64,000 bases of DNA from Eutrophovita sp913057845 (GCA_963925895.1 CAWUVH010000010.1:36512-100511), one strand, 5' to 3'; counted from the first letter of the stretch, positions 43,451 to 52,536 are shown. Notes: a model not told the origin generated them from the letters alone. Program-made: numbers and translations.

Positions 43451-44332
43451 ATGTACACGAGTATTCGTCGGATAATTCTGACAATGACGCTTTTTTTAAA
43501 AAAGTGCGGCTTATTTTCGTTGGCCTCTTTGGTTTGTTGTGCCACAGCTGCTGGCGAACCCGTTGAGTTTTCCGATTGTGATACGTGCCCCACGATGGTA
43601 TTTATCCCCAAGGGTTCATTCGAGTTGAGAGTCCCTCCCTGGGGCCCTGGGCATCCGCACGACGAAGGTTATTTCTACCCGGTGACTTTTACCAAGCCTT
43701 ATGCTGTTGGTAAATACGAGGTCACTGTTGGTGATTGGGGTTTGTGCGTTATAGATAATATCTGCCCTCAGGTTGAAACGAAAGGGTTGATGCGAGAGGA
43801 GTTCCCCGTTTTTAATGTTACCTGGTCTGAGGCAAATAGATTTGCGAAGTGGTTATCAAAAAAAACTGGTTTTAGATATCGACTGCCGTCAAACGCTGAA
43901 TGGGAATATGCGGCCCGTGCGGGTTTAGGTATGAATCGCTACTTTGATATGGCGCCCAAAGCGCTTTGTGAATTTTCAAATACGTATGATCAAGTTGCAG
44001 ACCAAGAGTATCAATCAGAGTCTGAGTTTGTTCCTTGCTCGGATGGTTATCGTGAGTACGCGCCCGTCGGTCAATTTGCGCCTAATGCATTTGGCTTGCA
44101 TGATGTGATTGGTAATTTATCTGAGTGGACTGAGGATTGCGCGAGCCCCGATTGGCGTGGGGCACCTCTAGATGGTAAAGCCTGGATTGTTGGAGATTGT
44201 TCTCTGAGGGGCTTTAGAGGAGGCTCTTGGCTGAATAATGAGCCGTATTATTTAGTAGAGTCGAGCCGGTTTAGGTACTCCGGGTCTAGGGCAGATGATC
44301 TTGGATTTCGTTTGCTTAGAGAGATTGAATAA
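43451..44332 (+). CDS. Secreted SUMF1/FGE-fold protein without the catalytic cysteines
   Basis: The protein has a signal peptide (hydrophobic core about 20-35, ending near ATAAGEP) and a full formylglycine-generating-enzyme (SUMF1) domain: MVFIPKGSF, KYEVTVGDW, FPVFNVTWSEANRFAKWLS, RLPSNAEWEYAARAG, NAFGLHDVIGNLSEWTED and FRGGSWLNN to DDLGFRLLRE. In true FGE two cysteines follow GGSYM; here the positions hold Asn262 and Tyr267, so formylglycine synthesis is not expected. Other SUMF1-fold proteins bind ligands or do unrelated chemistry. ATG at 43451 is used; a GTG lies three codons upstream. It is convergent with the next gene. Confidence 0.85.
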   Translation: MYTSIRRIILTMTLFLKKCGLFSLASLVCCATAAGEPVEFSDCDTCPTMVFIPKGSFELRVPPWGPGHPHDEGYFYPVTFTKPYAVGKYEVTVGDWGLCVIDNICPQVETKGLMREEFPVFNVTWSEANRFAKWLSKKTGFRYRLPSNAEWEYAARAGLGMNRYFDMAPKALCEFSNTYDQVADQEYQSESEFVPCSDGYREYAPVGQFAPNAFGLHDVIGNLSEWTEDCASPDWRGAPLDGKAWIVGDCSLRGFRGGSWLNNEPYYLVESSRFRYSGSRADDLGFRLLREIE

Positions 44333-44354
44333 TAAGGTGGGTAAGCAGATTTTT

Positions 44355-44636
44355 CTAATGGTCGTCGAACTCGTTATCCCACTGCAAGGAATCCATAAGG
44401 TCATCAATAATATCTTCGATGCACTCTGCAGCCTCTTCTTCTTCAGGATCAGCCATCCCTTCAATTAATGACCCTTCCTCCCCATCGAGACACCGCTCTA
44501 CAGAGATCTCGGAGCGGGGCCAATTCTCAGAGAGTTCCTGTAGAAGTAAGGCATGGAACGTCTCGAACTCAATATCAGGGCATAAATTAAGCATCTCTTC
44601 AGAGATACGGTAGGTGATACGAACGGCGTGGGCCAT
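44355..44636 (-). CDS. Acidic hypothetical protein
   Basis: I do not recognise this 93-residue protein. It is strongly acidic in its second half, with runs of glutamate and aspartate around 63-80, and begins with a beta-like VRITYRISEE segment. Its frame has no better rival on the other strand, and the codons look similar to neighbours. There is no clear ribosome site. It converges with the SUMF1-fold gene across 22 bases. Confidence 0.55.
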   Translation of the reverse strand: MAHAVRITYRISEEMLNLCPDIEFETFHALLLQELSENWPRSEISVERCLDGEEGSLIEGMADPEEEEAAECIEDIIDDLMDSLQWDNEFDDH

Positions 44637-44934
44637 GAATTCAGTTTACGGGTTTCGATATCGTTAATTATCATGAGCGCAATTCGGAGGTTGGTCAATG
44701 ATTATGTTTTGTCAGCAAACTTACGCACCATTTCAAAAATAATTTTTGTGAAATGCTCAAAAAAAATGAGGATGATGTAGAGTGTCTTCTAGTCGAATTG
44801 TTTTAATTTTTTAGAGTTAATTGTGCAGAATTTGGACCACAGTCCGTTTGGAAAAAAGGTTTCGACCATCTTTGTCCCGCTAGGGTTCAACGAAGAGGGG
44901 CTGTGCGGATGGTTTAATTGGCCATGGTTTTGTC
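44637..44934. other. Intergenic region before the ClC gene, with a possible short leader frame
   Basis: These 298 bases separate the divergent acidic gene and clc. A+T-rich stretches at 44735-44820 may hold promoters, but no clear pair of hexamers was found. A GTG-started frame of 40 codons (44823-44945) ends with an aromatic-rich FNWPWFCRG and overlaps the clc start by 11 bases; it is noted as a candidate leader only. Confidence 0.4.
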
Positions 44935-46284
44935 GTGGCACATAACGTTGTTCCCCCGAGTTTAATTAGACGCGGCCGACATGCGTGGCTGAGTCCTCGG
45001 CTATGGCTGCGAAGAATCACTCTTTGGGTTGGTGCTATTTTAGTTGGTGTGGTGGCGATCGTTTTTGCAATGAGCGCCGAATATGCCAATTCGTTACATC
45101 AAGAAGTTGTAGAACTCTCCCCGTTATTACCTTTTGTGGTCGGCCCAGCTGGACTGGCATTTGTGGTTTGGATAACCCGTAAGTTTTTCCCAGGATCGCA
45201 GGGCAGTGGGATTCCTCAAACGATAGCTGCTATAGATACCGAAAATGAGGAGCAAAGGGGGAATTACTTATCGATACGGCTTGCGCTAGGGAAGTTCTTA
45301 CTCACAGTGGTTGGGCTTTTTTCAGGGGCATCGGTTGGTCGAGAGGGGCCAACGGTGCAAATTGGCGCATCGATCATGCAATCTCTTGGTCGTTTCACTC
45401 GATTCTCGCGCGTAGAGACGAAACGCGGATTAATACTCGCAGGTGGTGCAGCAGGTGTGGCGGCAGCGTTCAACACACCGCTTGCGGGAATTGTGTTTGC
45501 TATTGAAGAAATGAGTCGCAACTATGAAAGCCGTACGAGTGGCACGGTGCTTACTTCAGTCATTGTCGCGGGAATAGTGTCCATTTGGTGGCTTGGAGAC
45601 TATACTTATTTCGGAACAACATCAGCCATTTTGCTTGGATCAAGCGCATGGATTCCAGTTATTGTATGTGGCGTAATTGGAGGGGTTTTGGGGGGGGCAT
45701 TCAGCCAATCCTTAATTTTTATATCCCGTGGAATACCTGGGAAAATCGGTTTTTTTGCTAAAACACGCCCAATATTTTTTGCTGCAATATGTGGGTTTTT
45801 GCTCGCGGTGATCGGAGCATTTTCCGGCAGTTCTACATACGGCACAGGTTATCACGAGGCGCGTATGATTTTGGAAGGAACGGGCGACATTCCTGAGTCT
45901 TTTGGTTTTTTAAAGTTGTTGGCAACACTGATTTCTTATATCAGTGGTATTCCTGGTGGAGTGTTTGCTCCTTCTTTAGCAATTGGGGCGGGATTGGGCC
46001 AGAACATCGCGCAGATCATTCCATATGTTCCTTTGGGTGCAGTTGTTGTTTTAGGCATGGTTGCCTATTTTGCAGGGGTGGTTCAAGCTCCGGTTACAGC
46101 CTTTGTCATTGTGATGGAGATGACCGACAACCATGACATGATCGTGCCGTTAATGGCAACTTCTTTATTAGCGGCAGGTTGCTCAAAAGTAGTTTGCCGG
46201 AAGCCGTTGTATCGCGCTCTAGCGGATCAATTTATAAACGAGTCTCAGCCTAAGGAATCAAAATCTGAAGTGCGCGATAGGTAG
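44935..46284 (+). CDS. ClC-type chloride channel/exchanger
   Basis: This is a ClC-family membrane protein of 449 residues with the three anion-binding motifs: GSGIP at 90-94, GREGP at 135-139 with the gating glutamate Glu137, and GGVFAP near 343. FAIEEM (Glu191-Glu192) matches the internal proton glutamate of E. coli ClC, so a chloride/proton exchanger is more likely than a channel. No CBS domain follows. GTG at 44935 is the only start after an in-frame stop at 44881. Its 3' end overlaps the convergent hydroxyacid dehydrogenase gene by 40 bases. Confidence 0.93.
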   Translation: MAHNVVPPSLIRRGRHAWLSPRLWLRRITLWVGAILVGVVAIVFAMSAEYANSLHQEVVELSPLLPFVVGPAGLAFVVWITRKFFPGSQGSGIPQTIAAIDTENEEQRGNYLSIRLALGKFLLTVVGLFSGASVGREGPTVQIGASIMQSLGRFTRFSRVETKRGLILAGGAAGVAAAFNTPLAGIVFAIEEMSRNYESRTSGTVLTSVIVAGIVSIWWLGDYTYFGTTSAILLGSSAWIPVIVCGVIGGVLGGAFSQSLIFISRGIPGKIGFFAKTRPIFFAAICGFLLAVIGAFSGSSTYGTGYHEARMILEGTGDIPESFGFLKLLATLISYISGIPGGVFAPSLAIGAGLGQNIAQIIPYVPLGAVVVLGMVAYFAGVVQAPVTAFVIVMEMTDNHDMIVPLMATSLLAAGCSKVVCRKPLYRALADQFINESQPKESKSEVRDR

Positions 46285-47414
46285 CTTGGATTGAGGTCAT
46301 TCAGCTGGGTGACTCCGAGCAGTCCGAGAGTCAGATCGATTTCTGCTTTCAAAATCTCAATGCAGCGTTCAACGCCATCCTGTCCCCCTGAAGCGAGCCC
46401 GTAGAGCCAAGGCCTACCAAGCATGCACGCCTTAGCGCCCAGAGCAATGGCTTTAACTACGTCTGAACCCCGGCGGATGCCACCATCGAGTATTAAAGGG
46501 TAATCCTCACTCACCGAAGCTTTAATCTTAGCCAAGGCCGAAATAGATGAAATGGCCCCGTCGAGTTGTCTGCCACCGTGGTTGGATACAATTACGCCAT
46601 CAGCTCCAATTGATTCCGCGATTCTCGCATCTTCAGGGGAGAGGATGCCTTTAATCACAACGGGCCCACCCCATTGTTCTTTAAACCAAGCGATATCATC
46701 CCAATTTATAGAAACATCCCATTGTTCTTTGATGAATTCCGTTATTGACATGACAGAGTTGGCATTGACGCTCGTATTATCGAAATTCCGGTATTTTATT
46801 TTTCGCCCTAATCCAACATCGAATAGCCAACGTATATGTATTAAAAAATCAAACAATGTTGAGAGTGTGAATTTTGGGGGAACCACAAAGCCGTTGCGTA
46901 TATCCCGTTCTCGTGCCCCGAGTAATTTGGTGTCAACGGTGACGACCAACACGCTGCAGTGCGTTTCTTTAGCGCGACGAATAAACTCTCGAGTAATGCC
47001 TCTGTCTCGCAGGACATAGAGTTGAAACCACTGTCTTGCCGACGTTTTTTTGGCGATCTCTTCGATGCTGCATGTTGACATTGATGAGGGGCAAAAGGGT
47101 ACGTTTTGGTTAGCTGCCGCCATAGCTGCGTGATTCTCCCCTTCGCGCCGAACCAGACCTGCGAGCCCTATTGGTCCGAGGACGAGCGGTGTGGAATATC
47201 TTTGCCCGAACAAATCAACTTCCTGGTTCCGGTGAGAAATATCGGTAAGCACTCTAGGTACAAATTTAAAGTTTCTAAAATCATAATTATTGTTTCTTAG
47301 AGTAATTTCATCATGAGCACCCCCATCGATGAATTCAAAAACTGACTTTGGAAGCCTTCTCTTCGCATGTAGTCTTAAGTCGTCTATGTTGATGCATTCT
47401 TTGTGGTTTGGCAT
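46245..47414 (-). CDS. FMN-dependent alpha-hydroxyacid dehydrogenase/oxidase
   Basis: The protein belongs to the LldD/glycolate oxidase TIM-barrel family, which oxidises L-2-hydroxy acids such as lactate, glycolate or mandelate. Family residues are Tyr133 (WFQLYV), Asp161 (VTVDT), Lys255 (VIKG), the catalytic base His279 and Arg282 (SNHGGRQLDG), and the FMN phosphate segment DGGIRRGSD. The active-site tyrosine near the N-terminus (FHYIDGG in LldD) is Phe28 here. The 389 residues are complete. The membrane-binding loop region about 180-215 is longer and hydrophobic. Substrate is not decidable; sulfatase gene upstream is on the same strand. Confidence 0.92.
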   Translation of the reverse strand: MPNHKECINIDDLRLHAKRRLPKSVFEFIDGGAHDEITLRNNNYDFRNFKFVPRVLTDISHRNQEVDLFGQRYSTPLVLGPIGLAGLVRREGENHAAMAAANQNVPFCPSSMSTCSIEEIAKKTSARQWFQLYVLRDRGITREFIRRAKETHCSVLVVTVDTKLLGARERDIRNGFVVPPKFTLSTLFDFLIHIRWLFDVGLGRKIKYRNFDNTSVNANSVMSITEFIKEQWDVSINWDDIAWFKEQWGGPVVIKGILSPEDARIAESIGADGVIVSNHGGRQLDGAISSISALAKIKASVSEDYPLILDGGIRRGSDVVKAIALGAKACMLGRPWLYGLASGGQDGVERCIEILKAEIDLTLGLLGVTQLNDLNPSYLSRTSDFDSLG

Positions 47415-47441
47415 ATGAATAGTCGAGATGATAAGGCTCAG

Positions 47442-48875
47442 TTAAGGCCGTTGTGGGTTTTCACTCCAAATCATGGGTGTGTAATGGTCGCGCGCATTGG
47501 ATAGGTCTTTCAAGTAAAGTGAGGGCGCCATTTCCCAAGAAGCTTCTAGCAATGCCTCCGTGAGCCCATCGGCAATTTCTGGATATTTACTCACGACATT
47601 TATTTCTTCTGAAGGATCGTTCCCAATATCGTAGAGTTCCCTTTGCGAGGGAAGTGTGCTGACCAAAATCAATTTCCAGTTGTCTCTTAAGATGGCTCCA
47701 CCCAGTTCCGTGACGTTGAGTACTAGAGTTCTCTTGGGGAGCAATTGATTTTCAAAAAGTAACGGTGAGATGCTGATACCGTCTACGGGTTTGACCTGAT
47801 CATTCTTGCTCGTAGATGCTCCCGCGAATTCAAGCAAAGTGACATACATGTCAAGTACGTGGACGCGTTCAGTCGAAATTGTTGGTTTGATTTTTCCGGG
47901 CCAGGAGACTATTGCTGGAACGCGAACGCCACCTTCATAAAGTGATCCGCTTCCCGAACGAAACGGACCGTTATCACTCACGGTTTGTTTGCTATCACCA
48001 TCCCCCGATGAATATTTCCGTTTGACTGAGCCGCCATTATCACTATGAAAAATAATAACTGTGTCTTGACGTACCCCCTTTTTATCGAGTGCTGTGAGGA
48101 TTTTGCCAACAGCCGCGTCAATTTGGGAAACCATCGCCAGGTAGGTCTGTGTTGCTTGATCCTCGAACTGGTTGAATTTTGTCACAAGGTTATCGGGTGC
48201 TTGAAGTGGCACCCCAGGAGTAGGAAAGTTAATCAACATGAAAAGCGGTATGGTCTGGTCGTGCTCTTCGATGAGTGTTGTAGATTTTTCACTGATTAGA
48301 TCTGTTGCGTATCCAAACTCCGTAATCTGTTTTTCGCCCTCAAACCAGTCAGTAAGACCGATCGTGTTGATTTTCTTTAAGTGGTCCCCAGTCGGTGTGA
48401 GGCTGCCATAGAAATAGTCAAAACCTCTCTGTGTCGGGAGATGACTCCTTTTGGCGTGACCGAGCAACCAAGAACCAAGCAAAACTGTTCGATAACCTGC
48501 TAGGTTTAGTGCTTGAGGAAGTAGGCGTTCCCCTTGGGGAATGCCGTAGGTGCTCCACGATAAGATCGAATTGGTTTGAAGTCCAAATCTATAGGGGTAT
48601 CGGCCGGTCAAGAGTGCTGCGCGAGTCGATGATGAATGAGGTAGTGTATAAAAACCTTCGAGACGTGCGCCAGATTCTGATAGTCCATCAATGTGTGGTG
48701 TGCCCGCACGCCCCCCATGAAAGCCCACATCTCTCCATCCTAAGTCATTCGTCATGATGTATATGATGTGGGGTTTATCTGCCGCGTTGACCCATCCGGC
48801 ATTAATGATGCAACTCATGCCGCAGAGGTATGTGAGAGCCGTAATGAAGAATTGCGAGATTCGATTGGTTGCCAT
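47442..48875 (-). CDS. Secreted sulfatase-fold protein, probably catalytically inactive
   Basis: Overall the protein aligns along its length with arylsulfatase B-like enzymes (TPHIDGLSESGARL, ALLTGRY, LPTQRGFDYFYG, SLYEGGVRVP), after a signal peptide ending near AADK. Against human ARSB most catalytic residues are changed: the first metal aspartate is Asn43, the formylglycine cysteine is Ser81, the lysine and histidine of GKWHLG are Ser135 and Leu137, the histidine before PLQ is Gly221, and the late lysine is Ser309. Only Asp44, Arg85 and Asp279-Asn280 remain. A binding or scaffold role is likelier. ATG at 48875 gives 477 residues; TTG at 48929 is an alternative. Confidence 0.88.
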   Translation of the reverse strand: MATNRISQFFITALTYLCGMSCIINAGWVNAADKPHIIYIMTNDLGWRDVGFHGGRAGTPHIDGLSESGARLEGFYTLPHSSSTRAALLTGRYPYRFGLQTNSILSWSTYGIPQGERLLPQALNLAGYRTVLLGSWLLGHAKRSHLPTQRGFDYFYGSLTPTGDHLKKINTIGLTDWFEGEKQITEFGYATDLISEKSTTLIEEHDQTIPLFMLINFPTPGVPLQAPDNLVTKFNQFEDQATQTYLAMVSQIDAAVGKILTALDKKGVRQDTVIIFHSDNGGSVKRKYSSGDGDSKQTVSDNGPFRSGSGSLYEGGVRVPAIVSWPGKIKPTISTERVHVLDMYVTLLEFAGASTSKNDQVKPVDGISISPLLFENQLLPKRTLVLNVTELGGAILRDNWKLILVSTLPSQRELYDIGNDPSEEINVVSKYPEIADGLTEALLEASWEMAPSLYLKDLSNARDHYTPMIWSENPQRP

Positions 48876-48980
48876 ATTTTTAAGTATATCTGATCGACCG
48901 GTTCGGTCGAGGTTTCCTGATAATCTCAATCACACCCTATAAATTAATGGTTCTCCCCTATAAACAATCCCCCTTTATAT

Positions 48981-50600
48981 ATGGTATACAATCACGTTCT
49001 TATTATGCCCTCACTTAACCACACACAAATTGGTGAGCTAGTCTCTAATGTCGCTCGCAAATTAAGACTCAGCCGTCTGATAAGCGAGCTTGGATTTGCT
49101 GTGGCTATCATTTTTTTTGCTTTCGCGACATTGTTGGTTTTGTCGATTCCGTTCGAATTTGTCAAATCCGGTTGGACTGTGCTTGGCTTCGGCGTGTTCA
49201 TCGTAGGTCTGCTAGCGTATGTCTGGGTCAAGGCTTGGACTAGCATTGATGCTCAGGACGCGGCACGGTATCTAGATGAGAAAGCAGGGTTAAAAGATGA
49301 GATGCTCAGCGCCCTTTGGTTTATGGATTTGGAAAGAAAGCACCCAAGTGTCGGGGAAGAGGCTTTTGTTACAGCACATCTTGAACGTGCTGTTGCTCGT
49401 ATCCAACCAATTAAGGCAGATGCGCTGGTGCCTCTGCGTGTGCCTCAAAGTAGCAAGGTGGCAGCTATGGCGATCTTGTTTTTTGCGTTCACCTGGGTGG
49501 GGACATCAAATGTCGTGATTGCCCATAAGTCGGATCTAACGGTTCGAAGTATTTCAAACTCGAAGTTCTCAAACGCAGAGCCGGCTCGCGCGCTTGATGC
49601 GCAGGAAGCGTCGGATATTGAAGAAATTAATGATGCCTTCGCTGCCTTTGAGAGAGATGACATTAGTTTTGAAGCGAAAAAGGAAGCGTTGAGAACAGCC
49701 CGTGAGGTGTTGGATCAAATCAATATGGACGCGGTCATGACGCGTGAAGGGTTGTCTAAATTATCTAAGATTCTTATGGAGCAAGAGGGGTTTGAAGACG
49801 TTGGAAGGGCTTTGGAGCAGGGCAAGCTTCAAGAAGCCTTAACGTTACTCAAAGAAAAGCAAGAAGAACTTGCCGCTTTATCGGATGTCGATGAGCAACT
49901 TGGTATAGAAGAGCAACAAGCAGGCTCAACGGCACGTAGTGACAATATATCTTCCACAGAGCTTGGAGATGCTGCGCGGGATCTTTTAAATGAGGTCGGA
50001 CGGCCAGATCCGCGAAATATCACACGTTTGATTGAAAATTTAGAGCAAGCACAACAGGAAATGGAGTCTCAAGAAAGAGCCAACACCGCCGCATCAAGGA
50101 TGGAGAGTGCGGGTGAGCGCATAGGTCTGGCACAAACTGGTGCTGCAGATTATGGCGGCAGGTCAGCCACATCCGACCAAGCAGAAGCTGGCAATGGGAC
50201 ACCCTCGCCTGATGCTGGAAATAACGATATGGCGGGTGGTTCTCTTTTTCGTCAAGGGTCAGTGACTGCTAACGAGGAAGACCAAGGTGATGATGGCAGT
50301 TCAACGGGAGCGCCTGAAGGGCATGCTGCGGCGTTAGCGTTGGAAGGACGTATGACGCAACGATTAGATGCGGTTTTACGGCTAGAAAAAACTCAAGTTA
50401 AAGGTGATGATAGTGTCGAAGGCGATGATTCGGGTTGGGAGTTTAAGGCGAGTAAAGAAGGCAAAGCTCGAACGGAAATCGTTCAAGGCCTTGATTCCGT
50501 CACCTACGGCGACTCAGATGTAATTAACGGTGAATTTGTTTCTGTAGAGCAGAGACAAGCGGTTCAACAATATTTTTTGGAAATTCATGAAGGAAATTAA
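48981..50600 (+). CDS. DUF4175-like membrane protein with long acidic coiled-coil tail
   Basis: I cannot name this gene firmly. The 539 residues open with two or three membrane helices (about 36-56, 66-83 and 159-178), like proteins annotated DUF4175 that precede MoxR-vWA clusters. The rest is a soluble, glutamine- and glutamate-rich, partly coiled-coil region (about 200-380), then a low-complexity glycine/asparagine/aspartate stretch (about 390-440) and a C-terminal segment ending EQRQAVQQYFLEIHEG. It is three bases before moxR and clearly its operon partner. An ATG eight codons downstream is also possible. Confidence 0.7.
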   Translation: MVYNHVLIMPSLNHTQIGELVSNVARKLRLSRLISELGFAVAIIFFAFATLLVLSIPFEFVKSGWTVLGFGVFIVGLLAYVWVKAWTSIDAQDAARYLDEKAGLKDEMLSALWFMDLERKHPSVGEEAFVTAHLERAVARIQPIKADALVPLRVPQSSKVAAMAILFFAFTWVGTSNVVIAHKSDLTVRSISNSKFSNAEPARALDAQEASDIEEINDAFAAFERDDISFEAKKEALRTAREVLDQINMDAVMTREGLSKLSKILMEQEGFEDVGRALEQGKLQEALTLLKEKQEELAALSDVDEQLGIEEQQAGSTARSDNISSTELGDAARDLLNEVGRPDPRNITRLIENLEQAQQEMESQERANTAASRMESAGERIGLAQTGAADYGGRSATSDQAEAGNGTPSPDAGNNDMAGGSLFRQGSVTANEEDQGDDGSSTGAPEGHAAALALEGRMTQRLDAVLRLEKTQVKGDDSVEGDDSGWEFKASKEGKARTEIVQGLDSVTYGDSDVINGEFVSVEQRQAVQQYFLEIHEGN

Positions 50601-50603
50601 GAG

Positions 50604-51599
50604 ATGACGTCAAATGTGGAGCAACAGGTAAAAGTTTTTCAGGATCGTTTCTCTCATGTTGTTGATGAGGTCTCGAAGGTTATCGTTGGTAATGGAGATG
50701 TGATTTCAAATGTCTTGACGTGTTTACTTGTTCGCGGACATGTGTTGCTCGAAGGTATCCCAGGAGTCGGGAAGACGAAGCTCGTACAAACGTTATCGGA
50801 TGTGACTGATCTAGGCTTTTCCAGAATACAATTTACGCCCGATCTAATGCCTGGCGATATCATCGGTTCCAATGTTGTGCGAGAAACTGATGATGGTAAA
50901 AAGTCATTTGTATTTCAACATGGACCAGTATTTACCAACATACTCCTTGCAGACGAAATCAACAGGGCAACACCCAAAACACAATCCGCCCTTTTGGAGG
51001 CGATGCAAGAAAATAGTGTCTCTGCAGGTGGGTCTACACACAAACTTGATCAGCCGTTTTTTGTTCTAGCTACTCAAAATCCGATCGAGATGGAGGGCAC
51101 GTACCCTTTGCCTGAGGCGCAAATGGATCGGTTTTTGTTCAAGTTAAGGTTAGATTTCCCCGAGGCGGCAGACTTATTAACCATCGTTGAACGTACAACG
51201 CAACAAGATGAATTAACGGTATCTCAGGTCCTTAGTAAGTCTGAGATCTTAGAAATGAGAGAAACAGCACGAGCGGTTCCTGTTGCTCAGCCGGTTATGC
51301 GGTATGCAATAGCTATTGCGCTGGCGACCCACCCTGAAAGCAGTGAAGGTCACGATTTAGCCAAGCAATATGTTCGATTTGGTTCTAGCCCTCGCGGTGT
51401 GCAATCATTAATCTTGGGCGCGAAGGTTAATGCGCTGCTTAACGATCGATTTTATGTGAGCGCCGATGATGTTAAGGCAGTCGTGTTGCCAGCGTTACGG
51501 CATCGTGTACTGATTAACTTTGAAGCTGAGGCGGAGAAAGTAGACTCTGACCAAATACTCGAGGAAATCGTACGTTTTGTTTCGTTACCTAAAACTTGA
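50604..51599 (+). CDS. MoxR-family AAA+ ATPase
   Basis: MoxR ATPases act with vWA proteins as chaperone-like complexes. Walker A is GIPGVGKT at 51-58, Walker B LLADEINRATPKTQSALLEAMQ has the family signature, and sensor NPIEMEGTYPLPEAQMDRF follows. The C-terminal lid domain contains SPRGVQSLI and DDVKAVVLPALRHR. The 331 residues and GGAAATTAAGAG before the ATG are normal. It is the engine of the five-gene group 48981-56907. Confidence 0.95.
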   Translation: MTSNVEQQVKVFQDRFSHVVDEVSKVIVGNGDVISNVLTCLLVRGHVLLEGIPGVGKTKLVQTLSDVTDLGFSRIQFTPDLMPGDIIGSNVVRETDDGKKSFVFQHGPVFTNILLADEINRATPKTQSALLEAMQENSVSAGGSTHKLDQPFFVLATQNPIEMEGTYPLPEAQMDRFLFKLRLDFPEAADLLTIVERTTQQDELTVSQVLSKSEILEMRETARAVPVAQPVMRYAIAIALATHPESSEGHDLAKQYVRFGSSPRGVQSLILGAKVNALLNDRFYVSADDVKAVVLPALRHRVLINFEAEAEKVDSDQILEEIVRFVSLPKT

Positions 51600-51657
51600 G
51601 TGCCAGTGCTTACACAATCGAAAACTAGTCTCTATTAAAGAATATTGTTGAAGATGT

Positions 51658-52536
51658 ATGTCGACTCTTCTAAGTAAGGAATTTCTGCGCCGTTTAGACG
51701 GTATTTCACTGCTGCTTCGTCGGCCGGTGGCCGGGCATTTGCGCGGTCAGCATCGGTCGCGGCGAACTGGTTTAGGTATGATTTTTGCTGATTACAGACC
51801 TTATTCCGCAGGTGATGATATTCGGAACCTCGATTGGGCTACGTATATGCGGTTGGATCGACTGGTCCTTCGTATGTTTGAGGAAGAGGCTGATACTCCT
51901 ATATATATACTTATTGATAACAGCTCATCAATGGGTGGTGAAGGATCAGGTAAGTTGCAGATGGCCAAAAAATTTGCTGCGGTTTTGGCTTACATTGGTC
52001 TTCTAAATCATGATCGTGTCAGTTTGATTTCATTTTCTGACGGTGTGGTGAAAGAGATGCCAGGGCGGCGCGGTAAAAATCAAATGTGGCGCGCAATGCA
52101 TTTTCTAGATTCTTTGAAAAATGAAGGCCAAACAAACTTGGTGAATACGTTTCGTCGGTTTTTTGGAACTGGTCGTACTCGAGGTTTGGTATTCGTAATT
52201 TCAGATTTTTTACTTGAGGAAACACTAGAAGATAGTTTTCGTCCACTTATCCAGTATGGACATGATGTTTTTGCAGGTCATATTATTGCCCCGGAGGAAG
52301 AAAACCCAAGTTTAGATGGGCAGGTTGTTTTGGTCGATTCTGAATCGCGTGAAGCGCTAAGTGCGCAAGTGACCGAAACGATGCTGGCAACCTATCGAAC
52401 GGAATTTAATAAGTATCGGGCGAATACAGAGCAGTTTTTTAAGCGTGCGGGATGGAGCTATGTTCCTTTGCGAACAGATGTTGATTTCGAAGCGTCGGTG
52501 CTGACAGCTCTGAAGAAGGAAGGCATGTTTCGATGA
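51658..52536 (+). CDS. DUF58 protein with vWA fold
   Basis: DUF58 proteins pair with MoxR almost everywhere. The signature FADYRPYSAGDDIRNLDW is at about 43-60, and the vWA-type metal site DxSxS is complete as DNSSS at 87-91. The 292 residues have no membrane segment. It follows moxR after 58 bases and overlaps the next gene by ATGA. A client for the MoxR complex is not obvious. Confidence 0.92.
   Translation: MSTLLSKEFLRRLDGISLLLRRPVAGHLRGQHRSRRTGLGMIFADYRPYSAGDDIRNLDWATYMRLDRLVLRMFEEEADTPIYILIDNSSSMGGEGSGKLQMAKKFAAVLAYIGLLNHDRVSLISFSDGVVKEMPGRRGKNQMWRAMHFLDSLKNEGQTNLVNTFRRFFGTGRTRGLVFVISDFLLEETLEDSFRPLIQYGHDVFAGHIIAPEEENPSLDGQVVLVDSESREALSAQVTETMLATYRTEFNKYRANTEQFFKRAGWSYVPLRTDVDFEASVLTALKKEGMFR

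Noticed and set aside
47442..48875. Serine-type active sulfatase matured by an anaerobic-type enzyme
   Set aside because: Serine-type sulfatases keep the metal aspartates and the lysine and histidine residues, which are also lost here.
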